From NCBI GenBank assembly GCA_016190665.1, contig JACPQD010000068.1:1-64000 (forward strand): a stretch of DNA of 64,000 nt, read 5' to 3'. The notes beneath the pieces were generated by a model. That model ran no database searches. It had not been told where the DNA came from and saw nothing but the letters and a program-made list of their open reading frames with translations. The translations under genes and the position numbers were made by a program. Positions 63,273 to 64,000 of the stretch are shown piece after piece; the stretch's first letter is position 1, and the number at the start of each line of letters is the position of its first letter. Source of the DNA: Chloroflexota bacterium (GTDB taxonomy: Bacteria; Chloroflexota; Dehalococcoidia; JACPQD01).

Positions 63273-64000
63273 CTAGTCATGCCGCATCGGATTGTAGCAC
63301 GCGACCAGGTGGTTTGGCGCAATCTCCTTCAGGGACGGGGCGGGCGAGATGCGGCACTCGGTGACAGCTTTGATGCATCTGGGCAGAAAGGCGCACTGGT
63401 CAGGCATATCCACCAGATCAGGCGGCGAGCCTTTTATCGTGCGCAGTCCCTTCTTCGGACGGTCCAGGCGCGGCAGCGCTTCCAACAGGGCCCACGTATA
63501 GGGATGAGTGGGTCTCTTAAACAGCGTCACGGTGTCGGTGTGCTCGGCTATGGAGCCAGCGTACATGACCGCCACGTCGTCGGCCGTGTGCGCGATAACC
63601 CCCATGTCGTGAGTGATGAGGACGACAGACATGCGCCGTTCCTCTTTCAGGCGCCGGATCCTTTCCAGGAGCTCCGCCTGCAGGGTGACATCCAGGGCCG
63701 TCGTGGGCTCATCGGCGATGACTATCTCGGGATTTAATACCAGGGCCATAGCGATCATCACACGCTGGCACATGCCGCCGCTAAGCTGGAACGGGTAACT
63801 GGAGACCAGCTTACTGGCTGAGGGCATCCCGAGCTGCTCCAGAGCCTCAATGGCGGTTTCCCTGGCCTCCCTTCCTCGGAGCGAGGTATGACTTGTGATC
63901 ATCTCTTCCACCTGGCTGCCCACCGGCAGGACCGGATTGAGCCCGGTCATTGGGTCCTGGAAGATGATGGCGATCTTCTTGCCCCGGATATCCCTCATCT
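63273..64000 (-). CDS. Peptide ABC transporter ATP-binding protein (DppD-like), 5' part outside window
   Basis: FQDPMTGLNPVLPVGSQV, QLSGGMCQRVMIAMAL, IADEPTTALDVTLQAELL. Confidence 0.92.
   Translation of the reverse strand, partial: MRDIRGKKIAIIFQDPMTGLNPVLPVGSQVEEMITSHTSLRGREARETAIEALEQLGMPSASKLVSSYPFQLSGGMCQRVMIAMALVLNPEIVIADEPTTALDVTLQAELLERIRRLKEERRMSVVLITHDMGVIAHTADDVAVMYAGSIAEHTDTVTLFKRPTHPYTWALLEALPRLDRPKKGLRTIKGSPPDLVDMPDQCAFLPRCIKAVTECRISPAPSLKEIAPNHLVACYNPMRHD

Noticed and set aside
1-64000. rRNA/tRNA genes, complete insertion sequences, prophage structural genes
   Set aside because: No recognisable transposase, integrase or phage structural proteins, and no cloverleaf or rRNA signatures on reading; short tRNAs could still be missed without a scan

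Overview
GC-rich bacterial chromosomal window (gene content resembles an anaerobic Chloroflexota/Dehalococcoidia-like lineage; this placement is inference). About 60 convincing CDSs. Housekeeping or metabolic loci: exopolysaccharide glycosyltransferases and O-antigen ligase, comEA-comEC, rph, acyl-CoA carboxylase/thiolase/SDR, znuABC with a Fur/Zur regulator, two CaiB-type CoA transferases, a peptide ABC transporter, mutM, polA, MaoC-like dehydratase, htrA, flavodiiron protein, Crp/Fnr, ychF, holA. Between them lies an accessory layer. (1) A defence-like island at 9.9-13.5 kb: RhuM, a type III restriction Res gene truncated after ~26 codons, a duplicated comEC 3' end, then an undescribed pair of genes (HEPN-like; TPR plus TIR/nucleoside-deoxyribosyltransferase-like). 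(2) At least seven toxin-antitoxin-like modules, including a MNT-HEPN pair whose HEPN is split at an A6 tract, a HigB with an in-frame amber stop, and a ParA-like/unknown/PIN operon. (3) Two large secreted peptidoglycan hydrolases sharing a C-terminal domain. One has an 11-G tract inside the -35/-10 spacer, which suggests a phase-variable promoter. Both appear to start at near-cognate codons (CTG, ACG) behind ideal Shine-Dalgarno sequences. (4) Many nested, dispersed intergenic 'word' palindromes. No rRNA, tRNA or CRISPR array was recognised. All family assignments are from reading the supplied translations; no database search was run.
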